Shown piece by piece: positions 12,226 to 23,080 of a DNA stretch of 64,000 nucleotides. Both the position numbers and the translations under genes were made by a program. The notes beneath the pieces are model-generated. The model was not told the DNA's origin, did not search any database, and was given only the letters and a program-made list of their open reading frames with translations. This stretch comes from Siphonodentalium dalli (taxonomy: Eukaryota > Mollusca > Scaphopoda > Gadilida > Siphonodentaliidae): positions 280,851,426-280,915,425 of the forward strand of contig CP136063.1 in the NCBI GenBank assembly GCA_032622095.1. The letters run 5' to 3'. Position 1 is the first letter of the stretch. Each line of letters begins with the position of its first letter.

Positions 12226-13786
12226 TCATGGAATAACAGGTATGATATCATCAGATGCCCGGAGCAGCTCGTGATAATTGTTCCACACGCGGAGCGTACT
12301 CCTTGTTATAAATATAATAAATTTGTTAATATTTGTTGTTTCTTCCCGAACATGTGGTGGGATGCATGACAGAAATATCATCATCTGTTCGTAGGTGGTG
12401 AGCTTGTCGATTTCTATGAAGCAAGGAATATCAAAATGTTCAAGAAGTGTGAACCACATGTCATTCCTTGCCGCAGATATTTCCGGACACACAATGATGC
12501 TGTGTTCAACTTTGTTACTGTATTGTTTATTACAGAGCATACACTTTCCGTTTTCGGGAATCACGGATTTTGCTAAGAGCTTCGCTATTTCAAGGAATTC
12601 AACTTTGTATTGTGGATAAGCTCTACACGTGTGAAACATAACGGCGAAAAGACCAGTGAGCTGTTGCTATCTGAAAAGTGTTGAAGTGAACTTTCTCTAT
12701 GAAGACGCGCTTTCCATGCTGCTACCTGGAAGTGTGATACTCCCTGGCAGACTAGCTGCTTCCATGCTTCCTTCGATGGGAAATTCTCGTTTTCAACGAA
12801 CGCAATTAAATGTGATTTGAGATCGTATTTCTCCAAGATTAAAATTATATCTGATATAAACGAATGCTCGCGTATAAGGCGCTGTCTAAACGACACATGA
12901 AAATTTCTTTTGAGGATTTGATCAGGGATGTTCTACAAAGACTTCCGAGCAGCACGAGTTTGCGTTTGTCAACGAGGGCCGTAATGGGGAATGTGCCTAG
13001 GAGGCCCAGTACAACATCAGTTCGGGTCCTATATGGGAGCCCTTGAATTTGTTTTAGGCAAAATCGATGGGTTTTCTAATGAATTTTCGTTCATTGTGGA
13101 TATGCCGCAAAGAAATTCGCTCCCATATAGATCTATTGGTAAGACAATTGTGTTATATAACAGGTTTGAACTAAGTGGAGTTATTCCCCCAGCATACATA
13201 CCCGCATTGCTCAGCATGAAATATGATGATCTAAGTTTCTGACAAATGTGATTAGTGAGGTTGTTCATCTGATCCTTGTTACTGAGGGGAATACCAAGAT
13301 GCGTAACTTGGTTCGACTCATGAATATAGATTTTCCATTTATAAGCCACGATTTTGTACTTCGAGATGTTTGAACGAATGTGTGCTCATTGAACACTATT
13401 ATTTTATATTTGTCTTGGTTATATTTGAATCTCCATTTTTGGCTGAATGTACTACATATGTCACACAATAGTTGTAGACCCCGAGCGGTTAAAGTCAACA
13501 GAGTCATGTCATCTGCTTGGGTTTGTGAGGCACAAAACGAGGAGCCAAAGCGCAAGCCATGTTTGCTCTGTTCACGAGTGTGTATAAGGTCGTCAATGAA
13601 TATCATGTAGAACAGAGTGGACAAGATTTGACCCTGCCTGGTTCCCTGTTGTATTTCGAAAAGGCATACCGCCTTCTCATATGATCTTCTCTTTATCTTT
13701 CTTTTCTCTTCCCTGTCTTGTTCACATTCGCTCGTCTTCTTCCCTATTTTCGCCCCACTTCCAGTCGTCCCGTAGATGGTATGCAC
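12226..13786 (-). pseudogene. LINE (non-LTR retrotransposon) ORF2 relic, RT to C-terminus
   Basis: The minus-strand frames, read in order, give the 3' part of a non-LTR reverse transcriptase that copied element RNA at the target site. Seen: motif B (QGTRQGQILSTLFYMIF) and motif C as QADDMTLL near 13530-13640, then WRFKYNQDK; a thumb segment with THLGIPLS and VLPIDLYGSEF (13029-13349); a linker (12585-12896); and a C-terminal CX2CX9HX4C finger (CMLCNKQYSNKVEHSIIVC, about 12480-12545). The parts lie in different frames with gaps, so the copy is dead. The fingers, motif A and endonuclease are missing (5' truncation, usual for LINEs). Clade not assigned. Confidence 0.85.
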
Positions 13787-14164
13787 GTCGATGGTTGATC
13801 GTAGCGGTTACACACCTCCGCCCTCACCAGAACATGACCTCCGGTTCTTATTATAAAAACATAACTGTACACCGTCCTTATTTTAAACAGGTTGAAAGTC
13901 TATACAAAAAATAAAATTATTACAACTGTACACTGTCCAATCAGATAGATACTATTTTGAACAGGGCTAAATCTGTATATTTAAAAGGTTACAACTATGG
14001 TAACTATATACACTACCCATAGCATAGATAATGTTAGATTGTCAGTAGGAATAAACTTAATCAGAGAGCCAATTTCTCCCCAGCTATAACTGATATGGAT
14101 ACACCTGCCTGTGAAATAAACTACTAGGATAACTCGTAATCCTGCAAATGGCTAGGGGTTTTCG
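13787..14164. other. Spacer between LINE and Gypsy relics
   Basis: AT-rich, with two degenerate copies of an ACTGTACACNGTCC motif (13864 and 13926). Nothing else supported. Confidence 0.4.
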
Positions 14165-14850
14165 TCAAACGACCGACTCTGGTCCTTTGAGAAACCACGT
14201 GAGACAAATCTTGATTGTTGTTACACTATTGGGCAATGTGTCAGAGTTAAATGTCTGAGAAATGATATCAGTGGCAGTGGATTCAGCCAAAGACTTGCTA
14301 CCTTCATCAATAATATTTTGTGCAGAATCATTTTCTGACAAACTGGGAGTTGATCTTGAACCATTTCTGGCATCAGTGACATCATCGCCAGTATGAGCAG
14401 GTAAACCCACATCTGTTGCAACAATCATCGATTCAGATGGGACTTGACTAAGTTCCTTTGACTCTCTCGCAACTGGTATAGTTTCCTGTACAGAAACATG
14501 ACTACTATTGTTATTTCCTGTCTGATCAACAGGACCAACTCCATCCGACATTTCTCCCGCAGTATCGAGAACACCCTTGAATGACTTCATACGCTCATAA
14601 TGGTTAATTTTCCTTTGCTGACCACCTACCAGTTTTACACGGTATACTAGATCTGATAGCTGTTTACAGATGGAGTATTGTCCCACCCAATAACCCTTTT
14701 TGGATACTGACTTATACACCATGACCAAATCTCCAATGCTGTACAATGGACCTTTTCGTTTGTCATAAAAATGTTTTTGCTGTTCCTGTGCCAACTTAGC
14801 ATTTTAACGAACTCGATTATAGCTATCATCCATATCTTTCCTCAATCAGA
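14165..14850 (-). pseudogene. Gypsy-type LTR retrotransposon, integrase C-terminal part
   Basis: A 209-codon minus-strand frame begins AQEQQKHFYDKRKGPLYSIG and continues GDLVMVYKSVSKKGYWVGQY, then LVYRVKLVGGQQRKINHYER. This is the pattern following the catalytic core of Gypsy integrases (Q..YYD......GD.V.......G....GPY.V...L....Y.V). About residues 75-209 are a Ser/Thr/Asp-rich tail without recognised domain. The catalytic core piece is at 15858-16060, separated by an insertion at about 14850-15893. No LTR, gag, protease or RT was seen, so this is a fragment. Confidence 0.8.
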
Positions 14851-15893
14851 GACGTGGCGACCCCTTCTCAACTTTGGTCAAATTTTCAATAGTTGGAAAT
14901 TTCATACCTGCCAAAACATTAGTTGGAAATTATTTCACACCAACAATAAGTTGAAATTGTTCTTGTAGTTTGATTTTCAAACAATTTATTGGGGGAATTA
15001 ATTGTTTTTGGACCAATATTTGCATATTTTCATATTTTTTGTCAACATTTTGGACTGAAATCGTCATCAGTTGGAAATTTTCCAACCTTAGGGGTGGTGA
15101 CAGGTTGGAAATTTCCAACACTTGGAAAGCTTTCCTGCCCTCCTACGTGGCCAGTCAAAAAAACTGCCAGTTAATTTAATAAAACAATATTGTCATACAT
15201 TTCGTTAACATTGTCATCAGTTGGAAATTTTCCAACCTAAGTCAGGTTTGAAATTTCCAACTCCAGGAAGGTTTGAGGCTAGTCTAGATACCAGGATTTT
15301 GCGATTTTCTTGTTCACATTTCAAACTTGTTGCACACCGGGCCGAACCAGGGTCGGTCCGGTGTGTCATTGTCCCTCCCCCGTGGCCAATACAAAACTGC
15401 TAATTAGTTTAGCAAAACAATATTTTAATACATTTGGTCAAACTTATGGACTGAAATGGTCATCAGTTGGAGAATTTTCCAACCTGAGGGGGGGTATGAG
15501 GTTTGAAATTTCCAACACTATAGGAAAGCTTCAGTTGAGGCCAGTCTAGATGCTATTTTTCACAATTTTCTCACACCGGGCCGAACAACCACGGTCAGCC
15601 CGGTGTGTCCTGGTATCTTGCCCGTAGCCGTGTGCATTTGTCTGGAGTTATAGACCACTAGATGTTAGGATTTATGCAATTTTTCAGGTTAAAATATCTT
15701 AATGTTCTCATACCGGAAATATAGAACCATGGTTTATGAATAATTAGGATATTAGGCCTGAGCACACGGGGAGGTGCAAATGGAAGTATGCAAAACTTGT
15801 GCTTGGTCTGATTCTGACTCAAGGGGGTGGGTGCAATTTCCCAAGTTGGGCACCCCCCTAACGGAGACCCTCTAGCCACGTCCCTGTCCTCAA
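14850..15893. mobile_element. Insertion splitting the Gypsy integrase, with palindromic modules
   Basis: The integrase frame stops near GAGACGTGGCGACC and resumes after TAGCCACGTCCC; an ACGTGGC motif occurs inverted at both edges. Inside, a degenerate module is repeated three times (about 15050, 15210, 15450): GTCATCAGTTGGA-AATTTTCCAACCT followed by a TTGGAAATTTCCAAC-like palindrome. Two also carry a CACACCGGGCCGA hairpin (15338-15370 and 15575-15608). No coding potential. The class is unknown and the boundaries approximate. Confidence 0.5.
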
Positions 15894-16060
15894 CTTATTC
15901 ACATATTCAATGGTGCTGTAAAATCTCTCCTGGCTACCCCCATACATAATGTCCAATGGAAGTTTTACCTCTCTACCAAACATCATGAAATATGGCGTAA
16001 ACTTAGTGGACGACTGAACGCTTGATCGGTAAGCCAGCAAAGCCTGTGGAATTTTCCGTC
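15858..16060 (-). pseudogene. Gypsy-type integrase catalytic core, end fragment
   Basis: The minus-strand frame reads LLAYRSSVQSSTKFTPYFMM then FGREVKLPLDIMYG, the signature at the end of the Gypsy integrase core (AYN.S.H..TG.TPFELMFGR..R.P.D). Sequence upstream on the minus strand (past 16060) no longer matches. With 14165-14850 it forms one pol relic broken by an insertion. Confidence 0.8.
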
Positions 16061-16310
16061 ATTTTCCGAATGGCATAGCAACCCGAGTCCGGTCGACAAT
16101 ATATATGATTTAAGTAATGATTATTGTTCAAAGTATAAACCATGTAATGCTTTAACGCAATGCTTACTGTTATGTTGGCTATATGAAAAGCAATATTTTG
16201 TAGTTTTAATTTAATTTCAAAGACGTTTCAAGATGGCATCGCCTCAAATTCAAAATGGCGGCGCCTCAAATTCAAGATGGCGGCGCCCATGTTCGAAAGC
16301 AAACTCGGTA
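16061..16310. other. Spacer with GGCGGCGCC repeats
   Basis: AAGATGGCATCGCCTCAAATTC is followed by two further degenerate copies of an AAATTCAAGATGGCGGCGCC unit (about 16228-16290). CpG-rich relative to the surroundings. AAGATGGCGGC is a YY1-type core motif, noted only as a possibility. Confidence 0.4.
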
Positions 16311-16387
16311 TAAGGACGACCAGCTACGCAACACGACCAGCTACGCAACATATGCGTGGCTGGGCTATGCCCAGCTGATCGTCCTTA
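16311..16387. repeat. Nested hairpin (TAAGGACGA inverted repeat)
   Basis: Outer arms TAAGGACGACCAGCT (16311-16325) and AGCTGATCGTCCTTA (16373-16387) pair with one mismatch. Within lie a direct repeat of ACGACCAGCTACGCAAC and a perfect inner hairpin GCTGGGC-TAT-GCCCAGC (16359-16375). It could be a MITE core or a structured transcript. Confidence 0.7.
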
Positions 16388-16450
16388 AAAAATGCGTACC
16401 GGTTAGACTTTTTGCAGGATGTATGTATTTGCGCGCGGATATATGTTCGC

Positions 16451-16527
16451 GGATGTCTCGTTGTTGCAGTATGTAACTTTTATGACCGCGTTAATTGCTT
16501 TCGGTATTTAGGTATGAAGAATGGCTG
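16451..16527 (+). repeat. Dispersed repeat, partner of 4767-4843
   Basis: Same orientation and landmarks as the copy at 4767. Confidence 0.55.
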
Positions 16528-17389
16528 ATGAGTCTCAAGAGTTCACATGTGTGTAAATCATTCGGGAAATGACAATCAGCAGAATGGGATGGGACGCTGA
16601 ACAGAATGACAATATGCAGAACAGAATGTGAAATTGCGTGCGACGGCCGATATAACGATGAATATGGCACATAGAGGGCTCGTGTTGGTGTCTAACGAAA
16701 GGCCCACATTCGCCCAACCAAATATAATAACACAGCCACTGGCCGGACACCCACCAGGAGTTTCATTATGCGTCGACGACTGACCTACCATCAAATTGTT
16801 GAAATCAAGACTGCGGAACACCTGTAGAATTGTATTTATACAGCGATAAAGCTATGTCAAAAAGCAAACGTTGTATTAAAATGAAGTTTAGCATCTATTG
16901 CACAACATAGATGTATTCATTCGACCGAAGGGATTGTTTTTGTACATAAAGAGACCGATTAACACACACATGCCAAGAAACATCGAAAACTGCGTTCGAC
17001 ATCAATGTTCAGAATTTAGATTTATCGATGAATACGCTAGCAAACAACAAGTATTAGGTATCAAATGACCCAGTGGAATACTACGCATTCATTTGTATAT
17101 ACGATGTGGCTGTGGTAAAACGACAACTGACTCGACGAAAATGCTAATTTTATATATCGACGCCGATGAAAAAGCTAAAAATAGACTCGGTGTTTACAAT
17201 ATAATATAATTATATATCATTAGTTTAGTTCGGCAAGTCCGATATTAAAAATGTTTTCACATGCTTTCTCACCAAGCGCACACTATACACACATACAAAA
17301 CAATTACATATAATCAACTACATAACCATTTCTTATATACACATTTTTTCGCAATCACTACATTAAAGCTCCAATATATTTTTTATATG

Positions 17390-17446
17390 CCTAATAATAT
17401 GATCTTGAGGGCGTTACCATTTCTGACTATGATTTTCTTGTCCTAT
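17390..17446 (+). repeat. Dispersed Harbinger-related segment
   Basis: Third copy of the ATGNCTAATAATATGATCTT segment. The frame reads MPNNMILRALPFLTMIFL, so several changes relative to the other two copies alter the peptide. Confidence 0.5.
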
Positions 17447-18289
17447 ATTACGCCATTGATATTATATGGAGAGATATGACACTCAGTGCTTGTGATATCA
17501 ATAACAATACACACATACAAAATTATTTTGTAATCCATGATGCAATTTACATTAACGTGGTATCCTTTTTAAAGATAGTTAGTTTTATATATATCTGTAT
17601 TATCCTCCATGAATGGAGATTCATATATATAAATATTTATATTACATATATGTGAACAAACACTAATTGATACATAACATAGTGTACCATAAATATAAAA
17701 TGGTAAATATATACACAACAAGACAATCACAATCGTTCATAGGCGGGCTGCATGTGTGTACCACGCGTACACATGCGCGCGAACATGCGAACATATATTA
17801 AATGTACACGAGTGATTAATATACTCACACAGACACATATGCAAACATACAGCCGCATATAGACTTTCATTCATATATACCACATCGACAGGCATACAAA
17901 ACAACAGCCAGACATAAAGGCATATATATACGACAAACAGACTGGAAGTCTTATATGTATAGGCAGACATACATATGTACAGACACACAGATGGACGAAC
18001 AGTGTAACAAAATTAGCCAGTTGATCAGATTAACAAGAGTCTAGCCTAGATGTGAATGCGCACAACTCCATGTTACGGTCGAATAGCTGATTGCGGGATA
18101 TAATCAGGACTTAGCGCTAAATGATCAACATATATGCTTTCCAAAGGAATGTATATGTGTTCATGTATACCTGATAATAGAACACGCGTTTTAGATTCCC
18201 CGTCCAGTTTGTCATACTGCAGATAAATGTCAACATGAAATACGTTTAGTAGTTCGAATTCAAAATTGACAGTAAACAATGAAATTTAT

Positions 18290-19990
18290 TTATGTTAGGG
18301 TTCTCCCAGTAATATCTGGGGATGTGAATTTCGCGTAAATCTTATAACTTTTGAAATATAGGATCATAAAGTTATATTCGTAACAAGGACTGTGTTCACA
18401 TAAAACACACCTTAAGTTGCCTGCAGAAATTGTGGTTTCTTTTGTCCATCTTTTTTTTTCAACTGGTAATTTATGATTAGATGTTCTGATTTTCAATAGG
18501 TAGTTAGACAAATGAGATGACAAATAAACTAAATAGCGACTCATTTTCATGGACTGCTTTATGTCTCTGTAAAATATGGCACGCGATGAAGCAGAGTCAT
18601 TCAGGTTGCGCTCATAATGTTTAATCAGTAGCGAATTTATGTTTCTCAACTCTGCTTTGCTCAGCGCTGATTTGTTTGTCCACACATGTTCCATGTGTAT
18701 GTCATGTGGAATTACTTCTACAAAACATGTCATTTGATCTTATTTTTGCAGTTTTGTATCCCTCTCATTAATATATCGATGTATAATAAATATGTTCTTG
18801 GCTAGCTCCGATCCTTCATATGAAACTAGCTTGGACCAATATGCTAGAGTCCTGTATTATATTTCAATCAATACAGGATGTCTACCAAGTTCGGCATAAG
18901 CCATGTAATTTGGCGTACTAGTTTTCATTGAAGTAACTATTTTACAAAATTTCAAAATGAAGCATCTCGAAGATTTTAACTTTTTCAAAGCACCAAACTT
19001 CACTTCCATATAACATAACAGGCATAACCAAAGCATCAAATAACTTGAATAAAATATCTTAAGGTAACGTCAGTTTTCGAGTTCTGTTCAGTAGACCGTA
19101 CATTGCTTTCATTACGGCAATTGTGGTATTGCCAAAATCTCCCATTGTAGCAGATTGTAGAAGAATTTGATACCAAGATATTTATATTCCTTTACAAATG
19201 TTATTACTCGCTCTTTGTATAGAAATATGGGAATATTTCATGGTAATTTGTTCGTAAATATAATAAGTGTGGTCTTGACAGTATTCACTTCAATTTTCCA
19301 TGCCTCCGCGTAGTCAGCAAAGACTAAAAGATTCTGAATAAGAATCCGACAAGATAACCGTGTCGTCGGCATATGCCAAACATAATATGCTAATAAACAT
19401 CACAATATTTTTCATTTGAAAATTTCAGGTTTAAAAAATGGCACAACCATTCATAAAACATTGTAAATCGTTTACGAAAAAAGAGAATAAAAGGGGTGAC
19501 ATTGTCTCTCCTTCAAATAAACCTACCTGGCTTACAAAAAAACCTGACTGACAATTATTATTGTTTACACATAGCTTATTCGTGTACAAGCTCCGTATAA
19601 CTGGTAGTATTTTACAATTTATAGTTGATTGTATCAGTTTGAGCCGCAGTGCATCTTTCCACACCGTATCGAATGTTTTGCGGAAGTCAATGAATGTGCA
19701 ATATAGTTTTCGACCGCTCTTGAGGTATATATTTATTAAGGCATGTAATATGAATATATTATCTACAGTGGAATGATCCTTCCGGAATCCCGTTTGTGCT
19801 TTACTTGTCGATTCATTATCATCTGCAAAGGGAGTTAACCTGTTATTCAGAATGGTGGTAAACAGAATGGTGGTAAACAGTTTCGCAAAACAACTGAAAA
19901 ATGTGATACCTGTAAGATCCGGGTTCATTTGTATCTCCAGACCCTTTGTATATGGGTTGTATTAATCCTAGTGCCCAGTGTTTCGATCAG
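18290..19990 (-). pseudogene. LINE ORF2 relic: reverse transcriptase and C-terminal domain
   Basis: Minus-strand order: a frame-broken PIYKGSGDT segment (about 19930-19980); a 165-codon frame (19431-19928) with TGFRKDHSTVDNIF, motif A as CTFIDFRKTFDTVW and motif B as GLFEGETMSPLLF; motif C as AYADDTVIL near 19355-19380; VKEYKYLGIKF near 19190; VMPVMLYGSEVWCFEK near 18975-19020; and a 147-codon frame (18290-18733) with RTSNHKLPVEKKRW and a CVLC half-finger. Motif A has R where K is usual (FSKAFD type). Several frameshifts and gaps mean the copy is dead. A 15-bp tandem slip (ACAGAATGGTGGTAA, about 19847-19878) duplicates FTTIL. Confidence 0.88.
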
Positions 19991-20114
19991 GTCGATCAAA
20001 TGAACAACACCATGGTTATGGAACTTTAATAATTTATTGTTTCGACCTATAAAGAAAAGAAAAGTAGTATTATAATGATGCCGAGTGATACAGAATGAAG
20101 TGAAGACCACATGA

Positions 20115-20590
20115 ATGCGACATAGTTAATAAATTACATACAGCGATAATGCGACATAGTTAATAAATTACATACAGCGATAATGCGACATAGTTAATAA
20201 ATTACATACAGCGATAATGCGACATAGTTAATAAATTACATACAGCGATAATGCGACATAGTTAATAAATTACATACAGCGATAATGCGACATAGTTAAT
20301 AAATTACATACAGCGATAATGCGACATAGTTAATAAATTACATACAGCGATAATGCGACATAGTTAATAAATTACATACAGCGATAATGCGACATAGTTA
20401 ATAAATTAGATACAGCGATAATGCGACATAGTTAATAAATTAGATACAGCGATAATGCGACATAGTTAATAAATTAGATACAGCGATAATGCGACATAGT
20501 TAATAAATTACATACAGCGATAATGCGACATAGTTAATAAATTAGATACAGCGATAATGCGACATAGTTAATATATTAGATACAGCGATA
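20115..20590. repeat. 34-bp tandem repeat, 14 copies
   Basis: Units begin ATGCGACATAGTTAATAAAT and end TACAGCGATA. Spacing is exactly 34 bases; almost all variation is at one site (TTACATAC versus TTAGATAC), with the G form confined to the right-hand third, plus one T in the last unit. A decayed partial unit follows to about 20600. The array separates two LINE relics of opposite orientation. Confidence 0.95.
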
Positions 20591-20699
20591 ATGTGACATG
20601 ATAGCTTCCGAACATGACACAACAAAACATGAGAAATTGTAGCAACATACTTATGATAACTATATGCCATAATTTAAACAAAATCAAGCCGAGATCAAT

Positions 20700-22345
20700 A
20701 TAACAGAAAAGTAAGCTCCGTGTCCGATCAAGCAAAGACTTTTGGTGATTTATTAAAAAACTGGACACCCGCAGTGCCGAAAAGTGGGCGATTTAAAAGA
20801 TTATTTCGAATCTGAAGAAATTTTTTCAACTGAAATACCAACAGAAACCGATGTAGTCGAAGATATACACATACATATTAACGATATTGACACATCGCCT
20901 GTAAATGAAGAAATAACAGCATCTGAAATAGAAAAGGCTTTCAAAGCCTTAAGTTAGGAAAAGTGCCCGGATACGACAATATAACAAACGACTATCTTAA
21001 AGGGGCTCTTGATATTTTTGGAATAACGATTCAAAAATATTTTAATCTGATTTTAAACACTGGAATAGTACATGAAAGCTGGAGAACTGGAATTATACGA
21101 CCACTCTTTAAAGGAAAGGGGGAATCTACCGACCCTAATAACTACATGAAGATAACTCTTTTAAGTTGTATGTCAAAAGTATTTGCTAGCATTGTTAGTG
21201 AACGCATTAGCTCATTCCTCAGTAATAATGACTTGCAGTCAGAATGCCAAACTGGATTTCGCAAAGGAGATTCCACAATTGATCACATATTTTCACTTTA
21301 CTCCTTATCACAAATCTTGAAACATAACAAGCAGACATTATACTGTGCCTTTATAGACTTTTCTAAAGCGTTTGATTCCGTCTGGAGAACAGCGCTTTGG
21401 AAAAAGCTTATTAGCCATAAATCGAAGATAAACTCTTAGATGTAATACGATCAATGTATAATGACATCAAACTTTGCAGAATGAGGTCCCCAGAGGGTGA
21501 ATCTAGTGATGCTACCCGGCATAGCGGGCTAGCATCACCAAATTCACCCTCTGTGGACCTCATTCTGCTTACAATTCAGCGGAATGAGGTCCCCAGAGGG
21601 TGAATTTGGTTATGCTATGCGGGGTAGCATCACTAAATTCACCCTCTGGGGACCTCATTCTGCAAATGACAGACACACTATTTCAAGGCTTGATTGAGAT
21701 TCATACTTTTTTCCAAGCAATATTGGCCTAAAACAAGGAGGCAGTCTTTCGCCGATACTATTTGCAATATACCTAAACGATCTGGAAAATCATCTTCGTG
21801 ACCATGGATCCAATGGAATCGACATTAAAGTGCCAGAAGAATTTGATACCGGACTTTACTTAAAACTATTTATCTTAATTTAGGCAGATGACACTCTACT
21901 CCTGGCTAACTCACATGGCAGCTTACAGAACATGCTTGATAAATTTACTGTATATTGCGACAAGTGGAAATTAAATGTTAATACATCGAAAACCAAGATA
22001 CTTATATTTGTACGAAAAACCAAAATTCTGAATAGCGGGAAATTTTCAATAATTGGACATGAACTAGAGATAGTAGATAGTTACAAATACCTAGGTACCA
22101 CATTCCATAGAAACGGTCTCTTCACACTAGTAAGAAACACAAGGACTAACAGTGCTAAAGTGGCAATGTACACCCTCCTTAATAAAGTACGCTTGAATAA
22201 ACTAACTATAGCCACAACCCTTGACATTTATGAAAAATCGATTATCCCAATCATGACATATGGATCCGAAGTCTGGGGACACGAAAACACGACATGTTTT
22301 GAAAAACTTGGTCACGCATCGGCGTGTATAGTAGAATTTGACTGA
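20700..22345 (+). pseudogene. LINE ORF2 relic: reverse transcriptase, interrupted by a MITE
   Basis: Upstream linker NEEITASEIEKAFKAL (about 20907-20950) is joined by a frameshift to GKVPGYDNITNDYLK. The frame 20963-21439 holds GIIRPLFKGKGESTDPNNY, TGFRKGDSTIDHIFSLYSL and motif A AFIDFSKAFDSVW. A double hairpin (21476-21663) then interrupts. The RT resumes with NIGLKQGGSLSPILFAIYLN (motif B, about 21720-21780), an in-frame TAG immediately before ADDTLLLA (motif C, about 21883), WKLNVNTSKTKILIF, VDSYKYLGTTFHRNG and IPIMTYGSEVWGHE (to about 22280). The endonuclease and C-terminal finger are missing. It looks younger than the copy at 18290-19990. Confidence 0.88.
21476..21663. mobile_element. 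Double-hairpin MITE inside the LINE
   Basis: Two tandem stem-loops (21476-21568 and 21579-21663) share arms beginning GAATGAGGTCCCCAGAGGGT and ending in the reverse complement. Arms are about 40 bases with a few mismatches; loops are GC-rich (CCCGGCATAGCGGG in the first). The outer ends are also inverted (TTTGCAGAATGAGG...CCTCATTCTGCAAA), so no separate target duplication can be delimited. The LINE reading continues on either side. Confidence 0.8.
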
Positions 22346-23080
22346 ATTTCACGTGCGTGTGATCAAGGCATCGCGTTATCATTCATTCACCTTTTTGAGA
22401 TCGCAAATCTGAATGCTAAGGTGGATGTTCATTTAATTTCAATTGAAATACATTCATAATATATATGCACACAATATTTCGAATATGTTATGGATTCATA
22501 TTTTAGATGACATTCGCAGTCCAATTGATCAGTCTCAGATACACATAAAAACACTCGAAAACTCACCAGAACTCATTAAGTGATACGCATATTTACTGCA
22601 CAGAAGCTCGGCGTTTGGAGACATCTTCATCTGTGCCGTTAACATCTTTCTGGACCGACAGTGGTCCCTCCATATCGAGCGGATATTGAGAACGACACAG
22701 ATTAAAAAAATTCTGTTCAATCCTATGCTTCATTGACAGATTCAACTATATACCGGCATTTGTTTTGGAAGCGTGGAAGTCCAGGAACTATACTAGTGGG
22801 TGGATGTTCTCGAAAATTTGAGTGAGCAAAAGCAAAAACACTATTGAAAAAATTCGCCAAAAAACATTTAATGGTTTGATCTGGGAAAACTGATTGACAA
22901 CTGGTGGATAAATACTTCTGCTTCGTGTGGACATACACATACGATGCTCGATGTCTGTTTTACAATGAGAAACAAACATATCCCAATATCATATACGTGA
23001 AAAAGACTTTCCAATTTTCTCGGCTTTGGCGATACCCTCGGCTTTGGCGATACCACGTACACGGGGGTGATTCCGCAATA
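22346..23080. other. Spacer between LINE relic and satellite
   Basis: No gene recognised. Close to the satellite a 17-bp CTCGGCTTTGGCGATAC unit occurs twice in tandem (about 23018-23053). The satellite begins abruptly after TGATTCCGCAATA. Confidence 0.5.

Larger units (their letters stand above)
16388..18289. other. AT-rich region, no gene
   Basis: Contains the partner copies of the 4.8-kb and 5.0-kb dispersed repeats (16451-16527 and 17390-17446), a TCCTCCATGAATGGAGAT palindrome near 17602, and a stretch (about 17740-18000) rich in ACATAYA and CAGACA short motifs. No credible open frame. Confidence 0.5.
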
